A stretch of 64,000 bases of DNA, taken from Candidatus Woesearchaeota archaeon. Lineage in GTDB: Archaea; Nanobdellota; Nanobdellia; Woesearchaeales; WJKL01. The position numbers were made by a program, and so were the translations under genes. Below, in pieces: positions 24,553 to 32,755 of this stretch. The notes under the pieces are model-generated. The model did not search any database, was not told the origin of the DNA, and saw nothing but the letters and a program-made list of their open reading frames with translations. The stretch's first letter is position 1, and the number at the start of each line of letters is the position of its first letter. The stretch covers positions 1-64,000 of the forward strand of contig JAHWIB010000001.1 in assembly GCA_019322815.1 (NCBI GenBank), read 5' to 3'.

Positions 24553-25065
24553 TTTTCTAATGATTATATTAGATATACTAGGCTCGATTACTTCCATTTC
24601 TTGTCCACTCAGATTAAGATTTTCATAATTAGTAACAGCTAAAGTTGACATCCTTGTGTCAAAAGCAGTCATTCCAGCTAAAAACAAGGCTATTTTTCCA
24701 TTGCCATATTCATATATCTTGATCCTTCCTTTTCCAACTTCAAAACCTTCCAGACAGTTTGAAGGGTATCCCATCAATTTAGCTGCAACAGAATTAATAC
24801 AAGGGCCCCCTACAACAACTAAATTTTGAGCATAGATATCATCAATATCCTTATCTAACATACTTTCAATTCTTATCCCATTCTGAACTAAAGTAACTGC
24901 TACATTTATGGCTCCAGCCATATCCTCTGCTTTTGCAGCGCTTCCAATCACAATAGTTGCCCTTTTTCCTAAAAATATATCTGGAAATTCGCTTAAATCA
25001 TATGCAAAAACAGTTGAAACTAATAATAATACTGCAATAATCCATATAAACCCCTTCTTTATCAT
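24544..25065 (-). CDS. Mini S-layer-type secreted protein
   Basis: A 173-residue protein with a signal peptide (FIWIIAVLLLVSTVFA) followed directly by the N-half (DLSEFPDIFLG...IVIGSAAKAEDMAGAINVA) and the C-half (VVVGGPCINSVAA...ALFLAGMTAFDTRMSTLAVTNY) that frame the large S-layer protein at 26327-28735. Here nothing is inserted between them except about 20 residues, so it shows the minimal module. It may plug or anchor the S-layer. Role inferred from similarity only. Confidence 0.8.
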   Translation of the reverse strand: MIKKGFIWIIAVLLLVSTVFAYDLSEFPDIFLGKRATIVIGSAAKAEDMAGAINVAVTLVQNGIRIESMLDKDIDDIYAQNLVVVGGPCINSVAAKLMGYPSNCLEGFEVGKGRIKIYEYGNGKIALFLAGMTAFDTRMSTLAVTNYENLNLSGQEMEVIEPSISNIIIRKSD

Positions 25066-25135
25066 CTCAATCTGTCTATTCTAACTCTATTTATAAAATT
25101 TTCTATGATTTGTTGTCTTTTAGAAGTTCAAAAGA

Positions 25136-25561
25136 TTAAGATAAGGCCTCAATTAAATCTTTCATTCTTTCTAGAAAATCCTGCGCTATCTTTAAATCAT
25201 ATTCGGCAGTTTCCTTTGAGTAAACATAATGGTAATCAGCATCCTCTCTTGAAGAAATAGCCGCATTAAACTCATTAACATATTTTGATTCCAGCTTGCC
25301 ATTTTTATTTAGATCCTCAAGAACAACGCCTACTGCAAAATGCCTTTTTTCTTTTAAGCCTAATTTAAATAACACAGCCCTTGCTGCATGAAAAATGCAG
25401 TAATAACTTTTGATTATTGCCCACTTATAATCTTCATCTTCAAAGGCCTTCTTGGCTTTTTCTAAATCATACTCAGCTTCAGAAAATTCCTTTTCTATCA
25501 AATCTTTGTCTGGCTTTGTTTTTGCCAAAAAATTTTTTTCCAGACACTCTTTTATATCCAT
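25136..25561 (-). CDS. HEPN-domain protein, probable toxin of a HEPN/MNT pair
   Basis: A four-helix HEPN protein (141 aa from ATG 25561; a GTG 9 nt upstream is possible). The YKWAIIKSYYCIFHAARAVLF helix is characteristic. The putative catalytic motif is REDADYH (R-x5-H), within the range allowed for HEPN RNases. It lies 27 nt downstream of a nucleotidyltransferase gene, the usual antitoxin partner, which in studied pairs adenylylates the toxin. Confidence 0.86.
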   Translation of the reverse strand: MDIKECLEKNFLAKTKPDKDLIEKEFSEAEYDLEKAKKAFEDEDYKWAIIKSYYCIFHAARAVLFKLGLKEKRHFAVGVVLEDLNKNGKLESKYVNEFNAAISSREDADYHYVYSKETAEYDLKIAQDFLERMKDLIEALS

Positions 25562-25588
25562 AAAAATCACTTTGTAATTTTTTATTTT

Positions 25589-26137
25589 TTAAATTAATAT
25601 CTTGTCTTTTTCTACCCTTTCATAAAATGCTTTATCCTTTTCTGCCATCGCAGACCATTGAAGCGGAGAAAAAATGCTTATGCTGATTCTTCTTTTAATC
25701 TTTTCAGAAAGAAGATTAATATCTTGGATAATATCCTCTTTTTTTGTCTTTCCAATAACAAGCAGGTCAATGTCGCTGTCTTCAGTATCCTCCCCTCTTG
25801 CTGAGCTCCCATACAAATAAATTTGTATATTCCTTTTTTTAGAAAGCTCTTTTATTTTTTCAAGCTTTAAAATATTATTCAGGGATTTAAGATGCTTTAT
25901 TATGCTGTTTTCCCTGTTTAAAATATATTTTTTTGGGAATTTCTGTTTTTTAACTATCAGCTCTTTTTTTTCTAGCATATCCAGCCATTTTATTAAGGTA
26001 TTTTTAGCCATTTTTAGTTTTTCTTTAAGCTCTTTCTGAGAAACTTCTGAGGTTGGGTGCTCTAAAAAAAAGAAAAATAATCTTACAAAATTCTTTTCTC
26101 CAAAAAGTTCATTTAATTGTGTCATTTTGTTTAACAT
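25589..26137 (-). CDS. HTH-fused minimal nucleotidyltransferase, probable antitoxin
   Basis: A 182-residue protein. Residues about 15-75 form a winged helix (SQKELKEKLKMAKNTLIKWLDML); residues about 100-180 form a minimal nucleotidyltransferase with YGSSARGEDTEDSDIDLLVIG, the G-S...D-x-D catalytic signature. The HTH fusion suggests that it represses its own operon, and an inverted-repeat cluster lies right upstream (26149-26186). It pairs with the HEPN gene downstream. Confidence 0.88.
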   Translation of the reverse strand: MLNKMTQLNELFGEKNFVRLFFFFLEHPTSEVSQKELKEKLKMAKNTLIKWLDMLEKKELIVKKQKFPKKYILNRENSIIKHLKSLNNILKLEKIKELSKKRNIQIYLYGSSARGEDTEDSDIDLLVIGKTKKEDIIQDINLLSEKIKRRISISIFSPLQWSAMAEKDKAFYERVEKDKILI

Positions 26138-26148
26138 TTTGGTATATT

Positions 26149-26200
26149 GTTCAACTATTTAAACCTTTTGGTTCAATAAGTTGAACTATTGTATATAAAC
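26149..26200 (-). promoter_or_regulatory. Promoter and inverted-repeat operator of the HEPN/MNT operon
   Basis: A GTTTATATAC TATA box (26191-26200) is followed by three TTGAAC/GTTCAA half-sites: GTTCAA-TAAG-TTGAAC is a perfect palindrome at 26171-26186, and GTTCAACT at 26149-26156 pairs with AGTTGAAC at 26179-26186. They span the expected transcription start near 26170, so a bound HTH protein would block initiation. Confidence 0.7.
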
Positions 26201-26279
26201 TATTTCTGCTCAAATCAATCTAAATAAGATTTTTCTAAACTTGATTGGATTCTTTAAAATTATGCTTTTAATAAAATTA

Positions 26280-26320
26280 AAGAACAAGAAAAACAAAAAA
26301 AAAAGAAAAAAAAGTTTTTA
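26280..26320 (-). terminator. T-tract terminator of the S-layer gene
   Basis: On the minus strand, right after the S-layer stop codon, come several long T runs (TTTTTTTTCTTTTTTTTTTG), a strong archaeal termination signal befitting a highly expressed gene. Confidence 0.75.
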
Positions 26321-26326
26321 GCTTTT

Positions 26327-28735
26327 TTAACTGCTTACAGCTCTAACTGTCTGTGGTGTTGCAGTTGTACCAAGTACTTCTACTTCGTCTCCACTTAAGT
26401 CATAGCTCTGATAATCTTTCAGAACTCTTGTTGCTCTTGTGGTGTCTAAAGCAGTCATACCAGCAACTACCATAGCTACATTTCCGTTCATCTCTTTTAC
26501 AAGGATTCTACCAACTCCTTCTTCGAATCCATCTGCGCAGCCTGGCCATGATGTTCCAGAACCAAGTACTTTAGCTGTAGCCCTGTTTGCACATGGACCG
26601 CCAACTAATAGATAATTGTTCCTGTTCATAGCTGGGTCAACTGTTAATACATCATCGTCTGATTTAGCCAATGGTATTGTTACTTTTTGAAGCACAGCTC
26701 CACCAACAGATCCAACAATAGTTGCTCTGACTTCTCCGCTTGTAACGAATGCCTGTCCAACCAATTGTTCAGATGGCCAGTCAATCTCTACTTTATCAGG
26801 ACCGCTGCTTTCATCTGTAACTGTTACTTTTGCACCGTATACAGTCATCTGAGTGCTTACATCATTGTCATCAGGGTCTGTTATCAAGCTTCCAGTAGTT
26901 ATAGTATCTACATCAATAGCTATTTCATCTTCATTCTCATTTAATGTTAGATTAATCCAAGACTGGACATCGCTTTCAACCATTCCAGATGGGTCTGCTT
27001 CTGTTATTCTAACTTGAACGGTACTATTATCACCACCAGGTTGAGCTATTAGTATCAATGCATCTCCATCAGTTACTAGATATCCTTCAGTTGCTCCTCC
27101 GCTGATGCTGATATTAAAGTCATCATCTTCAGTAGCATCTGATTTGTTAACAATTGTAAATTCTTGTCCGCCTAATGTCAATGTTGCTTGACCTGTAGCT
27201 TTGTTAAAGCTTCTTTCAATTGGGTCTGAGTCACCTGCTAGGTTATCAAAATTCAATGTTGCTGTTGCACTAGATCCAGAGTTGTCAGCTCCTTTGTATT
27301 GCAATACATAGGATTTTTCTCCTTCATCAGGCACGCCAGTTCCAGTTGATAAGAAGAAAAATTGGTCCTTTTCTACTAATGTTCCTCTTGTCAATACTAA
27401 TCTGTCTGTTTCTTCTCCTAACCAGATAGTATTATCATCTGCATAAGCCACTGGTATGCTAACATCTCCATCAGCAACTTCTATATTCAATTCTGCTTGT
27501 TCATCTCCTGCAGGAATAAGTTCTATGCTTTCCATTGAAGCTGAAGTCATTCCTTCATATGCAATATCCCAATTTATCATTGCTTCTGGTTCATCTACTT
27601 TTTCAGAAAGCTTTTGTCCTGGTCCAAACCAATAGTCATCATCAGCTGTATATATCAGTTTAATGCTTTCAAATAGGAATTCTCCTGAAGCATCAACACT
27701 TGCAGCAAGGTCTACTTCTACTTCATCCATTGTTTCATCTCCTACTTCCATATCTCCAAAGTCTGCTCTGTCAGATATGTTAGGATCTTGTAAAACAATT
27801 TTATCAGCTCCTAAGTAGAATTCTATCATATCAGCTGTAACTTCTCCTGCTTCTTCTTCAAGGATTTCTCTTACTCCAATATCTGTATCATCAGCTAATG
27901 TATAAGTATCTCCTTCTACCATTGAATCTGTTGTTTCTCCATTGATCTTAAACTTACAAGTTGATTCTGTTAACCCACCAATATAAGTTACTTCAACTTC
28001 ATAGTCTTTGCCATCTAATGTGTAGGTCTTTACCTGGCCTTGTTCCATTGTATCCAGTAAAGCTCCACCCATCATTGTTAATTCCAATGCATAGTTGTCA
28101 GTACTTAGTTCTGTCTTTGTCATAGTATAATCAATACCAAGTATCTTTATTGTCTGGTCTTCAAAATCTTCTAGTTCTCCATCATCAACATCAGATTCTG
28201 CAGATGTTGTAAATGTCAATGTGTAGTTCAATATTTCCATGTCATCATCTAATGTCAAGAATGTACTAACTACATCTTCATCTGTGTCTTCTTCATAGCT
28301 TAAAACTACATTTCCAGAGAATCTCATTTCTTGCTCATAATCAGCATCATTCTTTGCTGTAAAAGTTCCATCAGCCAGAGCATTTAATTCATCCTCTGTG
28401 ATAGTACTTTGTATACTTGATAGACTCTCTCCTAGCTCTAATAATTTAGAACTTGTTTCAGCTTTCCAGCTGTCACCTTCTATAGCAACTTCGTCTCCAC
28501 CCTCTACAGTAACTCCTGTTTCAACAACAGAAATAGCTGCTACAGCATCAACAAGACCCATTATATCGCTTGGATCTGCGTTAACGCCATATACAATATC
28601 TGCGTCAAATGTTGTGTCCTTTATAAGCAACGGGCTTGGAAAATCAGCTAAATTAGCTGCCATTGCTCCCATGATTGTTGCTCCAAGCATGGTAGCACCT
28701 GTTGCTAAGGCTATAATCTTTTTTATAGCTCGCAT
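26327..28735 (-). CDS. S-layer protein
   Basis: An 802-residue acidic secreted protein. The start is ATG 28735: a GGAGGTG Shine-Dalgarno lies about 8 nt upstream, and a GTG 18 nt upstream would place that site inside the coding region. A signal peptide ends near AMA/A. The S-layer N-half (LADFPSPLLI...DADIVYGVNADPSDIMGLVDAVA) is followed by about 600 residues of beta-rich Asp/Glu/Thr-rich repeats and then the C-half (YLLVGGPCANRATAKVLG...AMVVAGMTALDTTRATRVLKDY). It has very few Cys. Strong Shine-Dalgarno, long leader and terminator fit the main surface-lattice protein. Confidence 0.9.
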   Translation of the reverse strand: MRAIKKIIALATGATMLGATIMGAMAANLADFPSPLLIKDTTFDADIVYGVNADPSDIMGLVDAVAAISVVETGVTVEGGDEVAIEGDSWKAETSSKLLELGESLSSIQSTITEDELNALADGTFTAKNDADYEQEMRFSGNVVLSYEEDTDEDVVSTFLTLDDDMEILNYTLTFTTSAESDVDDGELEDFEDQTIKILGIDYTMTKTELSTDNYALELTMMGGALLDTMEQGQVKTYTLDGKDYEVEVTYIGGLTESTCKFKINGETTDSMVEGDTYTLADDTDIGVREILEEEAGEVTADMIEFYLGADKIVLQDPNISDRADFGDMEVGDETMDEVEVDLAASVDASGEFLFESIKLIYTADDDYWFGPGQKLSEKVDEPEAMINWDIAYEGMTSASMESIELIPAGDEQAELNIEVADGDVSIPVAYADDNTIWLGEETDRLVLTRGTLVEKDQFFFLSTGTGVPDEGEKSYVLQYKGADNSGSSATATLNFDNLAGDSDPIERSFNKATGQATLTLGGQEFTIVNKSDATEDDDFNISISGGATEGYLVTDGDALILIAQPGGDNSTVQVRITEADPSGMVESDVQSWINLTLNENEDEIAIDVDTITTGSLITDPDDNDVSTQMTVYGAKVTVTDESSGPDKVEIDWPSEQLVGQAFVTSGEVRATIVGSVGGAVLQKVTIPLAKSDDDVLTVDPAMNRNNYLLVGGPCANRATAKVLGSGTSWPGCADGFEEGVGRILVKEMNGNVAMVVAGMTALDTTRATRVLKDYQSYDLSGDEVEVLGTTATPQTVRAVSS

Positions 28736-29384
28736 TTGTCTAAACACCTCCACGTGGTTGTTTGTTTTTTTTTGGGCTATCCTTATTTTGGACTATCTTT
28801 CCCAGCAAAAAGCTTTTTTGTATTTAAATTTTTTGCATATCCTTAGGATATACTTCTCCCTAAAAGCTTTTACTAGTAATCTATCTAATTAATACTTTTC
28901 TTTATAAAGTTTTCGCAAACATGCTTTTATTGCCAGTTCTAGTATTATCAAATTAGTCTATAACCTATAAATTTATCATTTTAAGGCAGTTATCACTTTA
29001 AAATAGAAAATATATCATTTACCGTCGATAACTAAATATCAAAAAATACTCCAATATGTTGGTATAGAATTGTGGTTTTTTGTATACTGGTATATAGCAA
29101 AATTCAAGAAAATCACTAAAAATCACAAAATCAATAAAATTCCAATTCATTTAGTAATAATTTTGAAAATTTTAAAATAAAAATAAAGATAAATTTTTTT
29201 ATTTTTACCTAATTTTAGAAGACAAGATTTACCAGATTATTTTATTCTTATAATAATAAAATTTTAATTGTTTTATTCCAATCAAGCCTGTGATACTATT
29301 TTTGAGTAGTATTTTTAAAAATTTTAAAAAAAGCAAGAAAAAATTAGAAAAAAGAAACCCTAAAAATAATCTTTAGAAAATAAA
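28736..29384 (-). promoter_or_regulatory. Long AT-rich promoter region of the S-layer gene
   Basis: A TTTAAATA box (28821-28828) would start transcription near 28798, giving a leader of about 60 nt with the GGAGGTG site. A second TTTATAAAG box lies near 28910. The remaining stretch up to tRNA-Leu contains no open frame I can support; it has a small hairpin (ATACTA/TAGTAT, 29292-29314) followed by T residues on the plus strand. Confidence 0.55.
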
Positions 29385-29530
29385 TGAGGAGGTAGGGATT
29401 CGAACCCTAGTAGGCACTAAGCCAATAGGTGTCTTGCAATCACAGCTGTAAAGCTCATCACACCTGTGAAGTGACCTAAGCTTGGACTTTTTTGAAAATC
29501 TATCCCGTTTGGCCACTCCGGCACCTCCTC
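29385..29530 (-). tRNA. tRNA-Leu(UAG) with two introns
   Basis: A class II tRNA: acceptor GAGGAGG/CCTCCTC, discriminator A, variable arm GGC-TTAGT-GCC and intact TTCGAAT T-loop. The anticodon only becomes readable after removing two introns: 18 nt between positions 30 and 31 (29482-29499) and 44 nt at 37/38 (29431-29474). Splicing gives the stem ATAGG/CCTAT and loop CTTAGGA, anticodon UAG. Read without the stem intron, the gene would appear to carry UUC, which does not fit a class II tRNA. Confidence 0.9.
29482..29499 (-). other. 18-nt anticodon-stem intron (30/31) of tRNA-Leu
   Basis: Exon GGAT pairs with intron GTCC, flanked by bulges AGA and AAG; cuts after the second base of each bulge join ATAG to GCTTAGG. 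The intron interior is a TTTT/AAAA mini-hairpin. The middle exon between this intron and the 37/38 intron is only 7 nt (29475-29481). Confidence 0.85.
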
Positions 29531-29575
29531 ATAATTGAAAAAAAATAAAGAAAATTATATAAAAATCTATCTATT

Positions 29576-30262
29576 TTAATGGATCAATTCAGAACTTTTA
29601 ACAACATTAATAGCTAAATTCTTGTAATCAACCCATCTTATCTTTTCATCATTATCCCATATTTCATATCTTATAGGTATTCCTTTATAATCCCAGAGCC
29701 AGATCTTCATAATCCCTTCTTCTGTTTCAATTTCAGCTATTACAGTTGATCTTCCATCTATCATAGTGCCTGGTTTTACATCTCCAGAAGTGATTAATTT
29801 AAGTATATCAAATGGCGTTTCTGTTATAAAATCATTAAAATCACGTGTTACAGTTACACTTGGGTCTTCACAATAGAATGTACTATCGCTCTCGCAGTAG
29901 CCAGCAACTGTTTTTTTGCTTAAATCTATATAATAAGTATCATAATAAACCCCTTCAATAAAATGAGGGTCAAATTCCTGCTTCATCTTTGTACCCATAA
30001 CATAAACATCCATATTGCCTCCTTCACTTGATTGGTAGAAATATTTTAATGATTCAACTGTATTTGCCTTTTCTATCAGTTCTTTTAATTCTGTACTCAT
30101 AGAAGCTTTTATAGGAATCTCTTCAATTGCTTTTGATTCTTCTTTAACAGTACTAGGGCCAGTAACTGTTTCTTTTTCATCTTCTTCAACAGGCTGTTCA
30201 TCTGCACAGCTTGTTAAAAATAAGCATAATATAATGATTAAGACTAAAATTGTTTTTTTCAT
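29576..30262 (-). CDS. Secreted lipoprotein, function unknown
   Basis: A 228-residue protein with a bacterial-style lipoprotein signal: a hydrophobic stretch, then LTSC with the lipobox Cys near residue 19. A Glu/Lys-rich linker is followed by a beta-rich domain resembling outer-membrane lipoprotein carrier folds (YFYQSSEGGNMDVYVMGTKM...). The signal matters because an lspA gene lies 4 kb away. I do not recognise a specific family. Confidence 0.8.
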   Translation of the reverse strand: MKKTILVLIIILCLFLTSCADEQPVEEDEKETVTGPSTVKEESKAIEEIPIKASMSTELKELIEKANTVESLKYFYQSSEGGNMDVYVMGTKMKQEFDPHFIEGVYYDTYYIDLSKKTVAGYCESDSTFYCEDPSVTVTRDFNDFITETPFDILKLITSGDVKPGTMIDGRSTVIAEIETEEGIMKIWLWDYKGIPIRYEIWDNDEKIRWVDYKNLAINVVKSSELIH

Positions 30263-30292
30263 AATTATCCCTCCTAATACAAAGTATAATAA

Positions 30293-30460
30293 TTATTTAT
30301 CCTTTTTCCAATTATAACTTCTTAATTTAGAACTTTTGCCAAATCCGCAGCTGCTGCATTTCTTCTTCCTGATATGATAGGTTCTTTTACCGCATCTTCT
30401 GCAGTAAATCATATTCTTCTTGCCGCTCTTCTTACCTATAGAAGGAGTTCCTTTAGTCAT
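30293..30460 (-). CDS. rpl37e: Ribosomal protein eL37
   Basis: A 55-residue zinc-finger ribosomal protein starting ATG 30460: [14 protein letters not shown], then [20 protein letters not shown] with both CxxC pairs, and a [10 protein letters not shown] end. It lies 7 nt downstream of the Sm-like gene, and this Sm/eL37 pairing is highly conserved in archaea. Confidence 0.95.
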   Translation of the reverse strand: MTKGTPSIGKKSGKKNMIYCRRCGKRTYHIRKKKCSSCGFGKSSKLRSYNWKKDK

Positions 30461-30467
30461 TTTCTAT

Positions 30468-30695
30468 TTACTCAGTTGATATTATTGTTATTGTATCTCC
30501 TCTGATGAATACACTGCCAAGCTTTCTCTTTACTTCTCCTGCTTCTCTTTCTTCAACATCTTCTAAAACAATATTTATATGTATATCAAATGCTTTTAAT
30601 ACACCAACATATTGCTTGTTGTTCTTCAATTCTACAATTACTCTTTTGTCTCGTGCTTTGTTTAATGCATCTAAAGGTCTTGACGCTTCAGCCAT
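30468..30695 (-). CDS. Sm-like archaeal protein (SmAP)
   Basis: A 75-residue Sm fold with Sm1 (VIVELKNNKQYVGVLKAFDIHINIVLED) and Sm2 (GSVFIRGDTITII). It forms RNA-binding heptamers. I choose ATG 30695, preceded by a GGGGTG site, over a GTG 9 nt upstream. It is in an operon with eL37. Confidence 0.94.
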   Translation of the reverse strand: MAEASRPLDALNKARDKRVIVELKNNKQYVGVLKAFDIHINIVLEDVEEREAGEVKRKLGSVFIRGDTITIISTE

Positions 30696-30817
30696 ATAAT
30701 ACACCCCATTATCCTAAAATTAACCTTTTGTTTATAAATTTATCGAAAATAACTGCCAATAAAATGCCAAAGGTTTTTAGTAATCTTTATAAATAAATCA
30801 AGATTTTGTTTCTAAAT

Positions 30818-31198
30818 ATGGTAGTAATCCAAAGAAGATCAAAAAGAAAATCAACAGGCGGAAGATATCATAGTGTTAGAGGCAAGCGCAGATATGAGAT
30901 GGGCAGACTGCCAACTCTGACAAAGATAGGAGAGACAAAAAACAAGGCAGTTAAGACAAAAGGAGGCAGTAAAAAAATCAGGCTTCTTACTTCAAAAACA
31001 GCTAATCTTCTTGACAAAAAGACAAACAAGCATATCAAAGCTGCAATTGAAACAGTTGTTGAAACTCCTGCAAACAGGCATTTTGCAAGAAGAAACATCC
31101 TGACAAAAGGAACAATCATCCAGACAGATAAAGGCAAGGCAAAAGTAACATCCAGGCCAGGCCAGGATGGAATAGTTAATGCTGTTTTAATCTCCTAG
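30818..31198 (+). CDS. rps8e: Ribosomal protein eS8
   Basis: A 126-residue basic protein: RRSKRKSTGGRYHSVRGKRR at the start, GSKKIRLL in the middle and ARRNILTKGTIIQTDKGKAKVTSRPGQDG at the end, all typical of archaeal eS8. The ATG at 30818 lies about 26 bases after a TTTATAAATAAA box (30786-30797), so it is leaderless; an in-frame codon 12 nt upstream is not needed. Confidence 0.94.
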   Translation: MVVIQRRSKRKSTGGRYHSVRGKRRYEMGRLPTLTKIGETKNKAVKTKGGSKKIRLLTSKTANLLDKKTNKHIKAAIETVVETPANRHFARRNILTKGTIIQTDKGKAKVTSRPGQDGIVNAVLIS

Positions 31199-31236
31199 AC
31201 CAGGAGATTTATATATAACTGATTTCTAATAATTTT

Positions 31237-31989
31237 ATGGCAGAAGCAATTGATGAGATATTGACTGAATCTGAAGTCAGAAGAGTAGCTTATTCTATGC
31301 TTGCTTTAGATGGACATTGGGGAGTTATAATATCAGCAGAAGGAAAACAAAAAGGAAATCAACTTTTAGAAGAAGCACTTGATGCAGAAATAGAAAAAAT
31401 AAGATCAAGGCCAGGAGTATCTGTTTTACCTGATAATTCTCTTCCTGGATATGGAATAGATGAAAAAGATTTGTATGAATGTTTTAGCAGCAGAACACAG
31501 GGAGATAAGAATTTCTATTTATTAAGGCAGATATGCAGAGGAATATTTTATGTAGAAACAGAAGGTGTTTCAGGGATTCCTCATGAAATATTGTCAGCAG
31601 AGAATACATTTGAGATTCTATCTAACTATAGGGCATTTGGAAAATTAATAAAAGATGACTGTATAAAAACCGATGACTGGAAGACAACAAGAGAAGAATT
31701 AAAAGAAATGCCTGCTGAACTTGTTGTTTCAAAGATGGTTAGTTATGGCTGCCGGTATGCAGCTATGGTTGCTATGAGGCAAAAAGGATATATAAGATTC
31801 CCAACAGAATCAGGAGATTTAATCAAAAGAATAAAACCACTAAGTAAACAGGTAAAAGATAAATTTATGCAATTATTAGATATACCTGAACCAGAAGTTC
31901 CGCAGTTAACAAAAAAAGAATATATTGAAACTATATCTGAATTTATGCATAAACTTTACAAGAGAAATACATCCAAAAAGCATAAATAG
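31237..31989 (+). CDS. Hypothetical soluble protein (250 aa)
   Basis: Family not recognised. It is mostly helical, with no signal peptide and no obvious catalytic motif. Notable segments are a repeated EGV/RPGVSVLPDNSLPGYGID loop and an LVVSKMVSYGCRYAAMVAMRQKGY helix, and the C-terminal tail is Lys-rich. An ATTTATATATAAC box at 31206-31218 fits a leaderless ATG. It lies between eS8 and the DNA glycosylase gene without overlap. Confidence 0.75.
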   Translation: MAEAIDEILTESEVRRVAYSMLALDGHWGVIISAEGKQKGNQLLEEALDAEIEKIRSRPGVSVLPDNSLPGYGIDEKDLYECFSSRTQGDKNFYLLRQICRGIFYVETEGVSGIPHEILSAENTFEILSNYRAFGKLIKDDCIKTDDWKTTREELKEMPAELVVSKMVSYGCRYAAMVAMRQKGYIRFPTESGDLIKRIKPLSKQVKDKFMQLLDIPEPEVPQLTKKEYIETISEFMHKLYKRNTSKKHK

Positions 31990-32010
31990 TAACTATATTT
32001 TATTTTTATT

Positions 32011-32673
32011 ATGAACCAAATCAAGAAAATTTATTCAATTCTCTATAAAACGTTTGGGCCGCAAGGCTGGTGGCCGATGACTCCTAAAAACCAGCTTCAT
32101 CCAAAACATAATGGAGTTAAGCCAAAAAATGATAGACAAAGATTTGAAATAATCATTGGAGCAATCTTGACGCAAAATACTTCTTGGAAAAATGTTGAAA
32201 AAGCAATTTTTAATTTAAACAAATCAAAATTAATTGAGATAGATAAAATAAAAAAAATTAATTTAAAAAAATTAGCTTCCTTAATAAAACCTTCTGGTTA
32301 TTATAATCAAAAAGCAGAGAAATTAAAGATAGCAGCTGAATTCTTTTCAAAAAATAAATCTCCAGAAAGACAGGAATTATTAGCAGTAAAAGGAATTGGC
32401 CCTGAAACAGCTGATTCAATTTTACTTTATGCTTTTCAAAAACCTTTTTTTGTTATTGATGCATACACAAAAAGAATCTTTTCAAGAATAGGCATTTGCA
32501 AGCCAGATATAAAATATGAAGAACTACAGGACAAATTTCAAGAAAACTTAAACAAAAATATTAGAGTCTTTAATGAGTATCATGCTTTAATTGTTGAGCT
32601 GGGAAAACAATTCTGCACAAAGACACCAAAATGCAGCAATTGCCCTATTAAGAATTATTGCAAAAAGTTTTGA
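32011..32673 (+). CDS. HhH-GPD DNA glycosylase, endonuclease III-related (MagIII-like)
   Basis: A 220-residue DNA glycosylase with helix-hairpin-helix (LLAVKGIGPETADSILLYA), the catalytic Asp in VIDAYTKR, and a C-terminal 4Fe-4S motif C-x6-C-x2-C-x5-C. The Lys that makes Nth a bifunctional lyase is replaced by Glu (GIGPETAD), as in monofunctional 3-methyladenine glycosylases of the MagIII type. It therefore probably excises alkylated bases without strand cleavage. It is monocistronic, followed by a 10-bp palindrome. Confidence 0.87.
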   Translation: MNQIKKIYSILYKTFGPQGWWPMTPKNQLHPKHNGVKPKNDRQRFEIIIGAILTQNTSWKNVEKAIFNLNKSKLIEIDKIKKINLKKLASLIKPSGYYNQKAEKLKIAAEFFSKNKSPERQELLAVKGIGPETADSILLYAFQKPFFVIDAYTKRIFSRIGICKPDIKYEELQDKFQENLNKNIRVFNEYHALIVELGKQFCTKTPKCSNCPIKNYCKKF

Positions 32674-32688
32674 ACAAAGTTCAAACCG

Positions 32689-32709
32689 TTTGGGAATTAA
32701 ATTCCCAAA
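32689..32709 (+). terminator. Perfect 10-bp palindrome between genes
   Basis: TTTGGGAATT and AATTCCCAAA flank a single A. It lies 16 nt after the glycosylase stop and just before a TTTATATAATC box (32711-32721) for the next gene, so it could be a terminator or an operator. Confidence 0.5.
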
Positions 32710-32755
32710 AGTTTATATAATCTAAAAAAACATTTTATTAAAAGAAGGTGATTAA

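Noticed and set aside
29385..29530. Reading the tRNA as tRNA-Glu(UUC) or with anticodon CAA
   Set aside because: The long variable arm makes it class II, and neither reading leaves a paired anticodon stem. UAG with two introns gives perfect pairing.
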